Assembly (NCBI GenBank): GCA_964624235.1
Contig: CAZUXY010000064.1
Location: forward strand, 1 to 24,341
Reading direction: 5' to 3'
Origin: CAZUXY01 sp964624235
GTDB lineage: Bacteria; Spirochaetota; UBA4802; UBA5368
Length of the DNA: 24,341 nucleotides
Position numbers and translations under genes: made by a program. The notes beneath the pieces were generated by a model. The model ran no database searches. It was given only the letters and a program-made list of their open reading frames with translations, and was not told the DNA's origin. Below are positions 14,613-22,353 of the stretch, piece after piece (the stretch's first letter is position 1; the number at the start of each line of letters is the position of its first letter).

Positions 14613-16471
14613 TGTACTTCCTCCTTGAACGGAGTAATATTCAGGGGAAGGGTGAACACAAAGGTGCTCCCCTCCCCCGGACGGGAATCGACCCAGATGG
14701 CGCCGCCGTGCGCCCGTACAATCTCGCGGCATATGGCCAGTCCCAGGCCGCTTCCCCCAGGGCTTTTGCTTGAATCGACCTGAACGAACTTGTCAAAGAT
14801 TCTCGACTGGTACTCGAAGGGTATCCCCATGCCGTTGTCGGCGACCGATATCCTCATCCACGGACCGGCGGCCTCGGCCGCTATCTTTATGCAACCGCCG
14901 GGTCCGGTATAACGCAGGGCGTTGGAGATAAGGTTGGTGAGCACCCAGGTGATCTTGTTCGGATCGGCCTTCACAGGGGGCGCATTGTGTTCTGCGACAA
15001 AGGAGAGTTCGATGGCTTTTTCATCGGCCTGACGCGCCAGTACCGAGACCGCCTTTTCGAACAGGTCTTTCACCGCCACCACGGCAAGTTCAAGACCGAT
15101 TTTACCCGCCTCTATCCTGGAAAGCTCCAGTAGATCGTCGACCAGGTTTCTCAGACGCCGGGTCTCCGTACGGGCGGAGGCGAGGAGTTCTTTTTCCTTG
15201 CCCTCAAGACGCCCGCCGATTTTTTCATCGAGGAGTTCCAATCCCAACTCCATGCCGGTGAGGGGGGTGCGCAACTCGTGCGAAGCGGTCATGACGAACT
15301 CACTTTTCAACCGGTCTATTTCCTTGAGCTTCGTTACATCCTTGAGGCTCAATATATAACCTCCGGTATCACCCTTTTCCGTAATGACGGGGATAAGGGC
15401 ATAAAGATAATGGCGATAATTCCCTCCGTCCATCACCGAAAGTATGTTTTTACCTTCTTCAACGCGAACGGATTCCCCCTTTTCCATCAGTGCCTTAACC
15501 GGTTCAAACAGCCCGGTGTGTCCCATTACATCAAAAAAGCCTCTGCCCGTCAGTTCGCCGGGCTCTACTCCCAGTATCCGGGCCGCCGTGGGATTTATGT
15601 CGGTGATTGTGAAACCGCCGTCGAAAAAAATAATGCCGTCGTCGATGCTCTTTAAGATCGCGTCGCTCTTCTTTTTTTCCAGGATTATCCTGTCGATGTT
15701 CATTTCATGGTATTCGCGGAGTTTTTCGTTCATGGTGTTGAACTCATGCGCCAGAAGACCCAGTTCGTCGCCGGTTTCCACTTCCATGGGGACACCATAC
15801 TTTCCCTCCGATACGAGCTTTACCCCCTCCATCATACGGTACAACGGATGGGTGATCCGTCGTGAAAGGACGATGCTGAACAGCAGTCCCATTACAAGGG
15901 CGCCGAACCCGGCGATTATGAGGGTCCACCGTGTAACCATCGACAGGTTCGCGGCCCTGGCGCTGGCGGCGTACATGGTTTCCTGGTTCATCTCACGGAG
16001 GTGTACGCAGTCATCCCTGATCGACTGAAAGATCTTCAGCACGCGGTCATGGTAAAACCTGTTGCTCCCTGACGCGGAAGTCGCTTTCAGGTGCAGCAGC
16101 TGCGACAACAGTGACAGGTATTCAGTATACCGGTTTCTGATGTTGTCTACTACTTCCTTTTCCCCCCTGACGGTGATGTTGTCCTGCGCCCTGGAGAGCC
16201 ACTGCATAAAATCGGGTTCGAACCGGTGAAACTGGTCGGTTCCCTCGCGGGTATAGCCCATAAGCACCAGCAGTATGGCGCTGTCCTGCCTTTCCAGGCT
16301 GGTGATCATGTTGTCGGCGGCCAGGATACTTTTATAGTTCTCTTTCAGGATGGCGTCGCCTGCCCGGCCCAGTTTCATCAGGGATACCAGTGCGACAACG
16401 AAAACGACCAGGAGCAGCAAGAGGATGATACCGTATCCCATCAGTATTTTATTTCTGATTGATCGGCGCAT
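14609..16471 (-). CDS. KinB-like membrane sensor histidine kinase
   Basis: The 620-residue kinase has two membrane helices (about 11-33 and 180-203) around an all-helical periplasmic sensor with the segment ENYKSILAADNMITSLERQDSA-like near 44-65, resembling the KinB sensor family. A HAMP domain follows (about 204-257), then a PAS domain (about 265-380), HisKA with ASHELRTPL (phospho-acceptor His398), and HATPase_c with N box around N513-N517, G1 DNGMGI (545-550) and G2 GGSGLGL (572-578). All catalytic motifs are intact. It should autophosphorylate and pass phosphate to the overlapping receiver-TPR protein. It is the first gene of the leftward unit ending in TrkH, suggesting that it senses an envelope or osmotic condition tied to potassium uptake. 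The ATG at 16471 lacks a clear Shine-Dalgarno. Confidence 0.93.
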   Translation of the reverse strand: MRRSIRNKILMGYGIILLLLLVVFVVALVSLMKLGRAGDAILKENYKSILAADNMITSLERQDSAILLVLMGYTREGTDQFHRFEPDFMQWLSRAQDNITVRGEKEVVDNIRNRYTEYLSLLSQLLHLKATSASGSNRFYHDRVLKIFQSIRDDCVHLREMNQETMYAASARAANLSMVTRWTLIIAGFGALVMGLLFSIVLSRRITHPLYRMMEGVKLVSEGKYGVPMEVETGDELGLLAHEFNTMNEKLREYHEMNIDRIILEKKKSDAILKSIDDGIIFFDGGFTITDINPTAARILGVEPGELTGRGFFDVMGHTGLFEPVKALMEKGESVRVEEGKNILSVMDGGNYRHYLYALIPVITEKGDTGGYILSLKDVTKLKEIDRLKSEFVMTASHELRTPLTGMELGLELLDEKIGGRLEGKEKELLASARTETRRLRNLVDDLLELSRIEAGKIGLELAVVAVKDLFEKAVSVLARQADEKAIELSFVAEHNAPPVKADPNKITWVLTNLISNALRYTGPGGCIKIAAEAAGPWMRISVADNGMGIPFEYQSRIFDKFVQVDSSKSPGGSGLGLAICREIVRAHGGAIWVDSRPGEGSTFVFTLPLNITPFKEEVH

Positions 16472-16778
16472 AACAGAGAAATGTATATCTATTTACGGTA
16501 TTTGACAACCGAAAAGAATGTATTTTAATGTAAAATTTTATATCACGGTACGTACACCTGTCTTATACATCACCACCGCCTGTGTTAAATAAATGTGAAA
16601 CAAATATTTTTTAACTATTGACATCCGCGACCCCCTTCCTACAATGACCTTTCAGTGATTACGCTTAATAAATTCTCCTATAAACTTTCCCTAAATTCCG
16701 AGGTTGACTTCATAGTGGCATTTTTGGGCTAATCAGCAGGGGGCTTTGTCCCGCAACAACATTTCAGGAGTCAGTATA
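16472..16778. other. 307-bp AT-rich intergenic region, divergent promoters
   Basis: No gene is seen. It is markedly richer in A and T than its neighbours, and it must drive both the kinase operon (leftward) and the cold-shock gene (rightward). A possible leftward promoter is TTGTCA (complement of 16503-16508) with TACATT (complement of 16480-16485), spacer 17. It would start transcription almost at the kinase ATG. The rightward promoter is listed separately. Confidence 0.5.
16618..16645 (+). promoter_or_regulatory. Candidate sigma-70-type promoter of the cold-shock gene
   Basis: TTGACA (16618-16623, perfect) and TACAAT (16640-16645, five of six) are separated by 16 bp. Transcription would start near 16652, giving a leader of about 127 nt before the cold-shock start codon. 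Long structured leaders are typical of cold-inducible csp genes. A second, weaker pair (TTGACA at 16502-16507, TTTAAT at 16524-16529) lies upstream. Confidence 0.55.
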
Positions 16779-16979
16779 ATGACACAGGGTACAGTAAAAT
16801 GGTTTAATGACCAGAAAGGTTTCGGATTCATCACTACCGGCGAAGGCAAGGACTATTTCGTGCATCACACCGGCATAGTCAGCGAAGGGTTCAGAACACT
16901 GCCGGAAGGCGCAAAGGTACAGTTTGATATCGAAAAAGGAGACAAAGGCCCCAGGGCCGTCCGGGTATCCGTAATTTAA
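16779..16979 (+). CDS. Cold-shock domain protein (CspA family)
   Basis: The 66-residue protein is a complete single cold-shock domain. It begins MTQGTVKWFN, has RNP1 KGFGFI (13-18) and RNP2 YFVHH (26-30), and ends KGPRAVRVSVI. It binds single-stranded RNA or DNA as an RNA chaperone in the cytoplasm. A longer frame opens at 16746, but the ATG at 16779 follows CAGGAG by eight bases and matches the family start, so it was chosen. The long AT-rich leader suggests temperature or growth-phase control after transcription. A terminator follows within 25 bp, so the gene is monocistronic. A Tyr in RNP2, where Val or Ile is more common (DVFVH), is a minor variation. Confidence 0.96.
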   Translation: MTQGTVKWFNDQKGFGFITTGEGKDYFVHHTGIVSEGFRTLPEGAKVQFDIEKGDKGPRAVRVSVI

Positions 16980-16999
16980 CCTTTTTTACCCTTAACACC

Positions 17000-17032
17000 A
17001 GGCCCGGTTTACTCAGTGGATCGGGCCTTTTT
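17000..17032 (+). terminator. Rho-independent terminator after the cold-shock gene
   Basis: AGGCCCG (17000-17006) pairs with CGGGCCT (17022-17028) across a 15-base loop and is followed by TTTT. It lies 20 bp after the stop codon. Confidence 0.8.
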
Positions 17033-17089
17033 ATTGTAACAACGCCTTTTCCCTTTCCGCCGCACCCCATTACCATGCAGGAGGCATTG

Positions 17090-17281
17090 ATGAAAAAGAG
17101 CGACCGGGCATACAAGAGCGATAAAAGGAAAAAAGAGGTAGAGCGCCAGAAAAAGCAGGAAATGAAGCGCCAGCGCAGGCAGAACAAATCCAATTCCGGC
17201 GATGACGAGGAAGCTCCGTCGATTGAACCTGAAACCGCCGGGAACCCGCCCCAGGAAGGCCCGCCTTCTTCTGAAATATAA
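17090..17281 (+). CDS. Small highly basic conserved-type protein
   Basis: The 63-residue product begins MKKSDRAYKSDKRKKEVER. Its first 35 residues are almost all Lys, Arg, Glu and Gln in a continuous helix or coiled-coil pattern. Residues 36-63 are acidic and Pro/Gly-rich, probably disordered. The ATG at 17090 is preceded by CAGGAGG at good spacing, and an in-frame ATG at 17075 lies before that site. Similar short Lys/Arg-rich proteins occur in deltaproteobacteria and other diderms as uncharacterised proteins. The charge suggests contact with nucleic acid or ribosomes, but no function is known. It follows the cold-shock terminator by about 60 bp. Confidence 0.7.
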   Translation: MKKSDRAYKSDKRKKEVERQKKQEMKRQRRQNKSNSGDDEEAPSIEPETAGNPPQEGPPSSEI

Positions 17282-17328
17282 TCATTTTTACCGCAGAGCC
17301 CGGTACCGCCGCGGGCGAATAAGCGGAT

Positions 17329-18555
17329 TTATCGGGCCCTCCTTTTCTTTTTGAGCCGCCTCCTTCCGTTGGGAAAAAGCACCCCCGCAAATTCCTTTGA
17401 AGCGACATACTTATCGACGAACGATACGATGAACGATTCGCGGTAACGCGGGGGCGTAATCGTCAGGGGCCACATGTGTTTCTTGATGATGTCCTCTTCC
17501 ATGGTCGACAGGGAAAAGTTCTTGCGGGCGTTGTCGAGAGCGACCATGGGGTGTTTAAAGCCGTGCATCCCGTTCTCGTAGGGCCGGTCGGCGTCTCTCC
17601 TCCAGTCATAAAGGAAAAAATCATGCAGCAACGCCCCCCGCGTGGCCGCCCTGTAATCGAGGCCCAGATGCTTGGCGACCCGGTAACTCAGATACGAGAC
17701 GGTCAGGGCGTGGGCGTATATGGAGGTGGTATGGTGTCGGAAATTGCGCAGCTTTTGAAATTCCTCGTTGGCCAGTATGTCGGCGATGATGGCCCTGAAT
17801 TCCCCTCCCCGCGGTTTCTTCGAGTCCACAAAGGCCTGCAGGTCGTCGCGGAACTCGTTGAGGCGGCCCGACAGCGTCTCGATAAAGCGTTGTCTCAGCC
17901 GCTGGCCCAGCTGTTTTTCCAGATACGGAAAGGAGCCCAGTATCCTCTTCATCTTCCCGGTCAACGACTGTATCTCGGCGGCGCTGAGTGCCAGGTAATG
18001 TTCGGCCAGGTACACCAGCCGGCCGTGAAAGCGGCGCAGGTTTACCGCTGAAAAGGACATATCTATGACAAAGTATGCCGAGAGGGCCGTTACGATTGAA
18101 ACCATCAGATCGGCGGGCAGCCCGCGCACCTGCCGTTCCACCAGCGGATGCACCAGCCTCGTCAGCGCAAGGGCCCCGGCGGTCCAGAAAAGGGAATACT
18201 TTACACAGACACGGCCGTGCAGATTGTAACGCTCATCGCTGTAGTCCCACAGCCGCATCCCGAAAAGCTTCTCAAGAAGAAAACCCGCGGCGTATTCGAC
18301 ACCGGTTGCCGCCGCGGCGCATACAACCGCTTCGAGCGGAAGCGGGATGGACGGGAAAAACTCCCGTACATACAGCATCAGTGTCAGGGCCGAGCCGTAG
18401 ACGGGCAGGAAAGGCCCGTGCAGCAGCCCGGGGTTGATGAAGCGGCGCGCCCGGTACGACCGGTACACGACCTCCAGCGCCCAGCCGAGAAAGGAATAGG
18501 CCGCGAAATAGACCAGCATGGGGCTGTAGCCCGATACGTACTTTTCAAAAATCAT
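17329..18555 (-). CDS. CmpB-like membrane domain fused to an HD phosphohydrolase domain
   Basis: The 408-residue protein has two parts. Residues 1-190 form about five membrane helices with motifs of the putative ABC-transporter type IV family (CmpB-like): SFLGWALEVVYRS (21-33), NPGLLHGPFLPVYG (41-54) and EYAAGF (87-92). Residues 195-250 are a charged helical linker. Residues 268-385 are an HD domain with H282, H311-D312 (ALLHDFFLYDW), H331, H335, H360 and D381 as likely metal ligands, ending in a basic tail. HD proteins hydrolyse phosphate esters, often of nucleotides. The frame opens at a TTG at 18606, but ATG 18555 is the natural start of the first helix. No ABC ATPase is nearby, so transport is unproven. 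The gene stands alone, facing away from the sigma-54 island. Confidence 0.8.
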   Translation of the reverse strand: MIFEKYVSGYSPMLVYFAAYSFLGWALEVVYRSYRARRFINPGLLHGPFLPVYGSALTLMLYVREFFPSIPLPLEAVVCAAAATGVEYAAGFLLEKLFGMRLWDYSDERYNLHGRVCVKYSLFWTAGALALTRLVHPLVERQVRGLPADLMVSIVTALSAYFVIDMSFSAVNLRRFHGRLVYLAEHYLALSAAEIQSLTGKMKRILGSFPYLEKQLGQRLRQRFIETLSGRLNEFRDDLQAFVDSKKPRGGEFRAIIADILANEEFQKLRNFRHHTTSIYAHALTVSYLSYRVAKHLGLDYRAATRGALLHDFFLYDWRRDADRPYENGMHGFKHPMVALDNARKNFSLSTMEEDIIKKHMWPLTITPPRYRESFIVSFVDKYVASKEFAGVLFPNGRRRLKKKRRAR

Positions 18556-18933
18556 TGTCCCGATAACGCTCCAATGTGAGTAATTATTCCCGACGCTCGA
18601 CTGCAACAGGGGGTATCAGGTTCGTTCCCGTAAGGGTTGTTACAGGTTGGCGGTTATTAAATGCGGTGACGCATTATACCGGATGCTGAAACAGTTTTTT
18701 AACAAGATAACTGCTTTTTCCCTATTCCCGTCTCAACTCCTTTACCGTTCAGCACGGATTTCTTCACCTATCGAATGTACAATAAAGATCTGAAAGTGTC
18801 CACCATTTAGAAATCGATATCCCGGTTTTATAAAAGACAAAGAGTCCGTTCAGAAGATTATCATTGACATAATCGATTCATTGTAAACATATGTAAATGC
18901 GTATTTATAATCACTGAAAAGGCCGGTTCAGCG
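18556..18933. other. 378-bp intergenic region between divergent genes
   Basis: No gene is supported. The right half is AT-rich and contains TATAAT at 18906-18911 without a convincing -35. It also has a TGTAAA pair at 18882-18887 and 18892-18897 (10 bp apart) around the palindrome ACATATGT (18887-18894), placed where an autoregulatory site of the downstream activator could lie. I found no GG-N10-GC element here, so the activator gene is probably not itself sigma-54 dependent. Confidence 0.5.
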
Positions 18934-20616
18934 ATGAACCCTCATGCGACGCTATTGGAAGAATCCAGCCAGATCGCGTTTATCATCGACAGGCAAGGCA
19001 AGGCGCATATGAATGGGAAAATGTGCGATCTAATACCGAAATACGCTCCAAATCCTGTTCTCCCGCTGGAACACCTGCTGCATAACAGAAACATCATCAA
19101 GGACCTGAGGGAAAGCTCCCGCATCACCGAAAAAACGGTGACCATCAATTCAAAAGAATATCTCCTGATCGGTATACCTCTGGACGATACGTGCGAAAAT
19201 GCGGAAAAAATATGCGTGCTCTTGGACAGGGCCGACACCTTCAAAGGGGACATAGACCAGCAGTACTGCTACGACGTACTCAATACGGTGTTCAATACGA
19301 CCAACGAATGGGTGGTCGTGGTGGATGAGCAAAGCCGCATTACCATGATGAGCAAGGCGTATAAGGAGTTCATAGGAGACCCCAACCCCGAGGGAAAACA
19401 CGTCACCGATGTGATCGAAAATACCCAGATGCACCGCGTCGTTGCGACGGGGAAAAAGATGATAGGCGGCATCCAGGAGATCAAGGGGAACAAGATGATC
19501 GCCATGCGCATCCCGATTAAAAAAGAAGGCAAAGTTGTGGGGGCCGTGGGTAAAGCGATATTCAAAGACATAAGCGATTTTTACTCTCTCAATAAAAAAA
19601 TGAACACCCTGATGAAGGAAGTTGAATACTACAAGAAAGAACTGCAGCTTCTGGAAAAGGAGAATATCGCCTTTGAATGCCTGCCGGGCCACAGCAGGCG
19701 TTTGCAGGGGGTACTGGAACAGGCCCGCATGGCGGCCCGGGGCGATTCCACCATACTCATCACCGGAGAGAGCGGCACCGGTAAGGAACTGCTGGTGCAC
19801 GCAATTCATAATGCAAGTCCGAGGCATATGGCTCCTCTGGTGAAAATCAACTGCGCCGCCATACCCGCCGAACTGCTGGAATCGGAGCTTTTTGGTTACG
19901 AAGAGGGGGCCTTCACCGGCGCCCGCCAGAAGGGAAAACCCGGAAAATTCGAGATCGCTCATGGCGGGACTATCTTTTTCGATGAAGTGGGTGACATGCC
20001 GTTGGATATGCAACCCAAACTCCTGAGGGTGATCCAGGAAAAAGAGATCGAGAGGGTCGGCGGAAGCACTCTCCGAAAGGTGGACGTGAGGATCATCGCC
20101 GCGACCAATCGGAACCTTGAAAAGATGGTTGAAGAGAAAAGATTCAGACGCGATCTCTTCTACCGTCTGGACGTGGTGTCCCTTGAGCTTCCGCCCCTCA
20201 GGGAACGCAAGGATGATATCCCCGAGATAGCCCGTCTGCTGAAGAAACGCATTGCGGACCGCCTGAATGTATACGTTGAAGACATATCTCCCGAGACACT
20301 CGACTATCTTCAGCGATATGACTGGCCGGGGAATATCAGGGAACTGGAGAACGTGATTGAAAGGGCCGTCAATCTTCTGGACGACGACATCGTGATCAAA
20401 CCCAAACACCTCCCCGAGCGCATAACCAAAAAAGAAACGGTGTTGAAGTATGAAAATAAAACACTGAAGGAAATCGTCGGCGAGCTGGAACGCGAAGTGA
20501 TACTGTCCCTTCTGAAAGAACATAACGGCAACAAGAACCGGGTCGCCAAACAACTGGGGATCAGCCGTACCGCCCTCTATAAGAAGCTTGAATACTACTA
20601 CGCGAATAATGTCTAA
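18934..20616 (+). CDS. Sigma-54-dependent activator, PAS-PAS-AAA+-Fis
   Basis: The 560-residue protein has a divergent PAS-like sensor (about 8-100), a second PAS domain (110-215) and a short coiled-coil (216-245). The AAA+ domain (about 248-475) has Walker A GESGTGKE (278-285), the sigma-54 contact loop GAFTGA (325-330), Walker B ending FFDE (348-351) and LPPLRER (419-425). A Fis-type helix-turn-helix lies at 531-552. It should bind upstream sites as an oligomer and use ATP to open sigma-54 promoters. There is no receiver domain, so control is probably by a small ligand or redox cue at the PAS domains. It is 361 bp upstream of a porin gene with a sigma-54 promoter, its likely target. It is a paralogue of the activator at 22354-24102. 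Confidence 0.95.
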   Translation: MNPHATLLEESSQIAFIIDRQGKAHMNGKMCDLIPKYAPNPVLPLEHLLHNRNIIKDLRESSRITEKTVTINSKEYLLIGIPLDDTCENAEKICVLLDRADTFKGDIDQQYCYDVLNTVFNTTNEWVVVVDEQSRITMMSKAYKEFIGDPNPEGKHVTDVIENTQMHRVVATGKKMIGGIQEIKGNKMIAMRIPIKKEGKVVGAVGKAIFKDISDFYSLNKKMNTLMKEVEYYKKELQLLEKENIAFECLPGHSRRLQGVLEQARMAARGDSTILITGESGTGKELLVHAIHNASPRHMAPLVKINCAAIPAELLESELFGYEEGAFTGARQKGKPGKFEIAHGGTIFFDEVGDMPLDMQPKLLRVIQEKEIERVGGSTLRKVDVRIIAATNRNLEKMVEEKRFRRDLFYRLDVVSLELPPLRERKDDIPEIARLLKKRIADRLNVYVEDISPETLDYLQRYDWPGNIRELENVIERAVNLLDDDIVIKPKHLPERITKKETVLKYENKTLKEIVGELEREVILSLLKEHNGNKNRVAKQLGISRTALYKKLEYYYANNV

Positions 20617-20631
20617 ATAATGTACATGTAA

Positions 20632-20649
20632 GAAAAGTTTACACTTTTC
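20632..20649. other. Short perfect inverted repeat after the activator gene
   Basis: GAAAAGT (20632-20638) and ACTTTTC (20643-20649) form a 7-bp stem with loop TTAC, 15 bp after the stop codon. It lacks a T-tract, so it is a weak terminator or an operator. Confidence 0.4.
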
Positions 20650-20746
20650 ACCGCATTAATCCGCTTCCCAATCTTACTATAATCCGCAAACAATTAAAAA
20701 AAAATCCCCGCGGTCGCCCCTGCCGAAAGTTTATTCAAGAAATTAA

Positions 20747-20774
20747 TATGTTCATGTTGCCGCACTATGTTCAT
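20747..20774 (+). promoter_or_regulatory. Candidate upstream activator sites
   Basis: Two exact copies of TATGTTCAT (20747-20755 and 20766-20774) are 19 bp apart, about two helical turns, and lie about 110-135 bp upstream of the sigma-54 promoter. That is the usual distance for enhancer sites of AAA+ activators. A related inverted pair TGTTG/CAACA follows at 20780-20800. Confidence 0.45.
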
Positions 20775-20880
20775 TTTATTGTTGATGAAATATTACAACA
20801 TTTAATATTTTAAGTCAGATTAAATTATTCTCTCTCTTCTGGTATGGCAACCGTCAGGTGTGCATCGTTAACCTACTCAA

Positions 20881-20896
20881 TGGCATGGTTCGTGCA
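20881..20896 (+). promoter_or_regulatory. Sigma-54 (-24/-12) promoter
   Basis: TGGCATGGTTCGTGCA matches the consensus TGGCACG-N4-TTGCA at ten of twelve defined positions. It has invariant GG (20882-20883) and GC (20894-20895) exactly 10 bp apart. Transcription should start near 20907, about 70 nt before the porin ATG. Location between an activator gene and a porin gene supports the call. Confidence 0.85.
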
Positions 20897-20977
20897 CTAA
20901 TAGACATAACGCCATGATGGACGTAATCCGTCAGGGAATTTTCCATTCCAATACTATTTCAACGGGAGGTGCATTGC

Positions 20978-22261
20978 ATGATTAAAAGACTTCCGCTCGT
21001 GCTTCTGCTGTGCGTCTTTACGGCCGGCACCGTTGCCCTGGCCCAGGACAAAGTTGCAGAGATCCCCAAGAGCCCTGCTCCAGCCGGGAAAGAGAAGATC
21101 ATGATCTTTCAGGGGGAACAGTTCAAGGTACAGATGTATGGCTATATACAATTCGACAATGTGTACAATACCACCAGCGTCACCAACGACGACGGTCCTT
21201 TCTGGGTGGACAACATGAAGGCGGCAGGCGTTACCAGGGACCAGAAGGAAGGCTCGTTTCTGCAGAGCGTCCGCAACACACGCCTTGGTTTGAAAATGAC
21301 AGGGATCAAAACACTGGGCGCCGATACCACGATACTCATCGAGGGTGACTTCTGGGGCTATATGCCGGCTTCAGGTACTGCATCCCGCCAGCCCTCTTTC
21401 CGTTTACGGCAGGCGTTTGTAAAGCTTGACTGGCCTACCAAGACCTATCTGCAGGCGGGACAGTCATGGTGCCTGCTTTTCCCGACAAAAGTGGTTCCCG
21501 ACGGTGTCACTCTCTACCCCTTCGTATCATCCGGCCTTGTTCTTGAGAGGGTACAGCTGGTTCACATCGGCCAGTCATTCGGCTCCAGGGTTTTCATGAC
21601 AACGATCGAGGCGGGTATCAACCGTTCAATGGGAGGAGATCCGGGATCCGGCATCTACCCTGGAGCTAAGAACACCTACATTGACGACAGGGGACCCGGT
21701 GAAGCCAGCGGCATGCCTGCGTACAAGGGCCGTCTGACCTTCGAGATCAGCCCCATAGCGGGTCTCGCCGTCATCATCGGCGGCGCTTATCATTACTCAA
21801 AGGAAAACCGCGAAATAGGGACCACGAAGATCGCCGAGGAGGCCGATTCCGCATGCTACCTTGGGTTCGCGAAAATCAGTTACAGCCTGTTCAGCATTGC
21901 CGGTCATTACTATCAGGCGAAGAACATCGACCAGTATAACGGCGGTATCATCCAGGGTACGGTCGAGGTGGGAGGCCACATAAAGGAGGTCGGTTCCGAC
22001 GGAGGGTGGATACAGGGTAAACTTGATCTCAACAAGATCCATCTCCCCCTCTCCTTTGCATTCGGCTACGGATATGAATCGATCACCGAAAACCGGGCAT
22101 ATGTCACCCGCAAGAAGAACAGTACCATGATGGGTACGGCATGGATCACCCTGTCCCAGTATTACCAGTTGGGTCTCGAAGTGGCAAAGATGGAGACCAG
22201 GTACGCCGAAGGCACCACGGACGATATGAGGTACCATGCAGCGCTTAAGTTCATTTTTTAA
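20978..22261 (+). CDS. DcaP-like outer-membrane porin
   Basis: The 427-residue protein has a signal peptide (1-22, cleavage after A-L-A before Gln23). The rest is beta-rich with the pattern of DcaP-type trimeric porins: RLGLKMTG, TLGADTTILIEGDFWG, RLRQAFVKLDWPTKTYLQAGQSW, and a final strand ending KFIF. It should form a channel for uptake of small organic solutes across the outer membrane. The substrate is not visible, and the N-terminal coiled coil of some DcaP proteins is lacking. A GTG opens the frame at 20969, but the ATG at 20978 is eight bases after GGGAGG and was chosen. It is preceded by a strong sigma-54 promoter and followed after 92 bp by a second sigma-54 activator gene. Confidence 0.88.
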   Translation: MIKRLPLVLLLCVFTAGTVALAQDKVAEIPKSPAPAGKEKIMIFQGEQFKVQMYGYIQFDNVYNTTSVTNDDGPFWVDNMKAAGVTRDQKEGSFLQSVRNTRLGLKMTGIKTLGADTTILIEGDFWGYMPASGTASRQPSFRLRQAFVKLDWPTKTYLQAGQSWCLLFPTKVVPDGVTLYPFVSSGLVLERVQLVHIGQSFGSRVFMTTIEAGINRSMGGDPGSGIYPGAKNTYIDDRGPGEASGMPAYKGRLTFEISPIAGLAVIIGGAYHYSKENREIGTTKIAEEADSACYLGFAKISYSLFSIAGHYYQAKNIDQYNGGIIQGTVEVGGHIKEVGSDGGWIQGKLDLNKIHLPLSFAFGYGYESITENRAYVTRKKNSTMMGTAWITLSQYYQLGLEVAKMETRYAEGTTDDMRYHAALKFIF

Positions 22262-22274
22262 ACAATTGAAAGAC

Positions 22275-22291
22275 GGGAACCCTCCGTTCCC
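22275..22291. terminator. Hairpin between porin and second activator
   Basis: GGGAAC (22275-22280) pairs with GTTCCC (22286-22291), loop CCTCC, followed by ACAATTTTG. It lies 13 bp after the porin stop. The weak T-run suggests an attenuating terminator or mRNA-stabilising hairpin that could make the porin message more abundant than that of the activator. Confidence 0.5.
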
Positions 22292-22353
22292 ACAATTTTG
22301 TGAAGGGAGTGGGAGCGGAGTTTCCCGGTCATTATCAAAAAGGAGTGTTCCTG

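Larger units (their letters stand above)
20617..20977. other. 361-bp regulatory region upstream of the porin gene
   Basis: AT-rich and gene-free. It holds, in order, the inverted repeat at 20632, a TATGTTCAT tandem pair (20747-20774), TGTTG/CAACA arms (20780-20784, 20796-20800), the sigma-54 promoter (20881-20896) and a leader of about 70 nt with ribosome site GGGAGG (20964-20969). Confidence 0.7.

Noticed and set aside
14612..14732. ATG start at 14732 for the response regulator
   Set aside because: It would add 40 residues inside the kinase gene, ahead of the normal receiver start KNRVLVVDD. The TTG at 14612 has a strong AAGGAGG site.
18864..18911. TTGACA at 18864 with TATAAT at 18906 as a promoter for the first activator
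   Set aside because: The gap is 36 bp, far from the 16-18 bp needed. Neither box has a good partner at the right distance.
19150..20553. A 467-codon open frame on the minus strand
   Set aside because: It lies wholly opposite the sigma-54 activator. A similar antisense frame appears opposite the paralogue (22516-23895), which follows from shared codon structure and does not indicate a gene.
20846..20863. TGGCAACC ... TGTGC as an earlier sigma-54 promoter
   Set aside because: GG and GC are separated by 14 bp, not 10. The element at 20881-20896 has the exact spacing.
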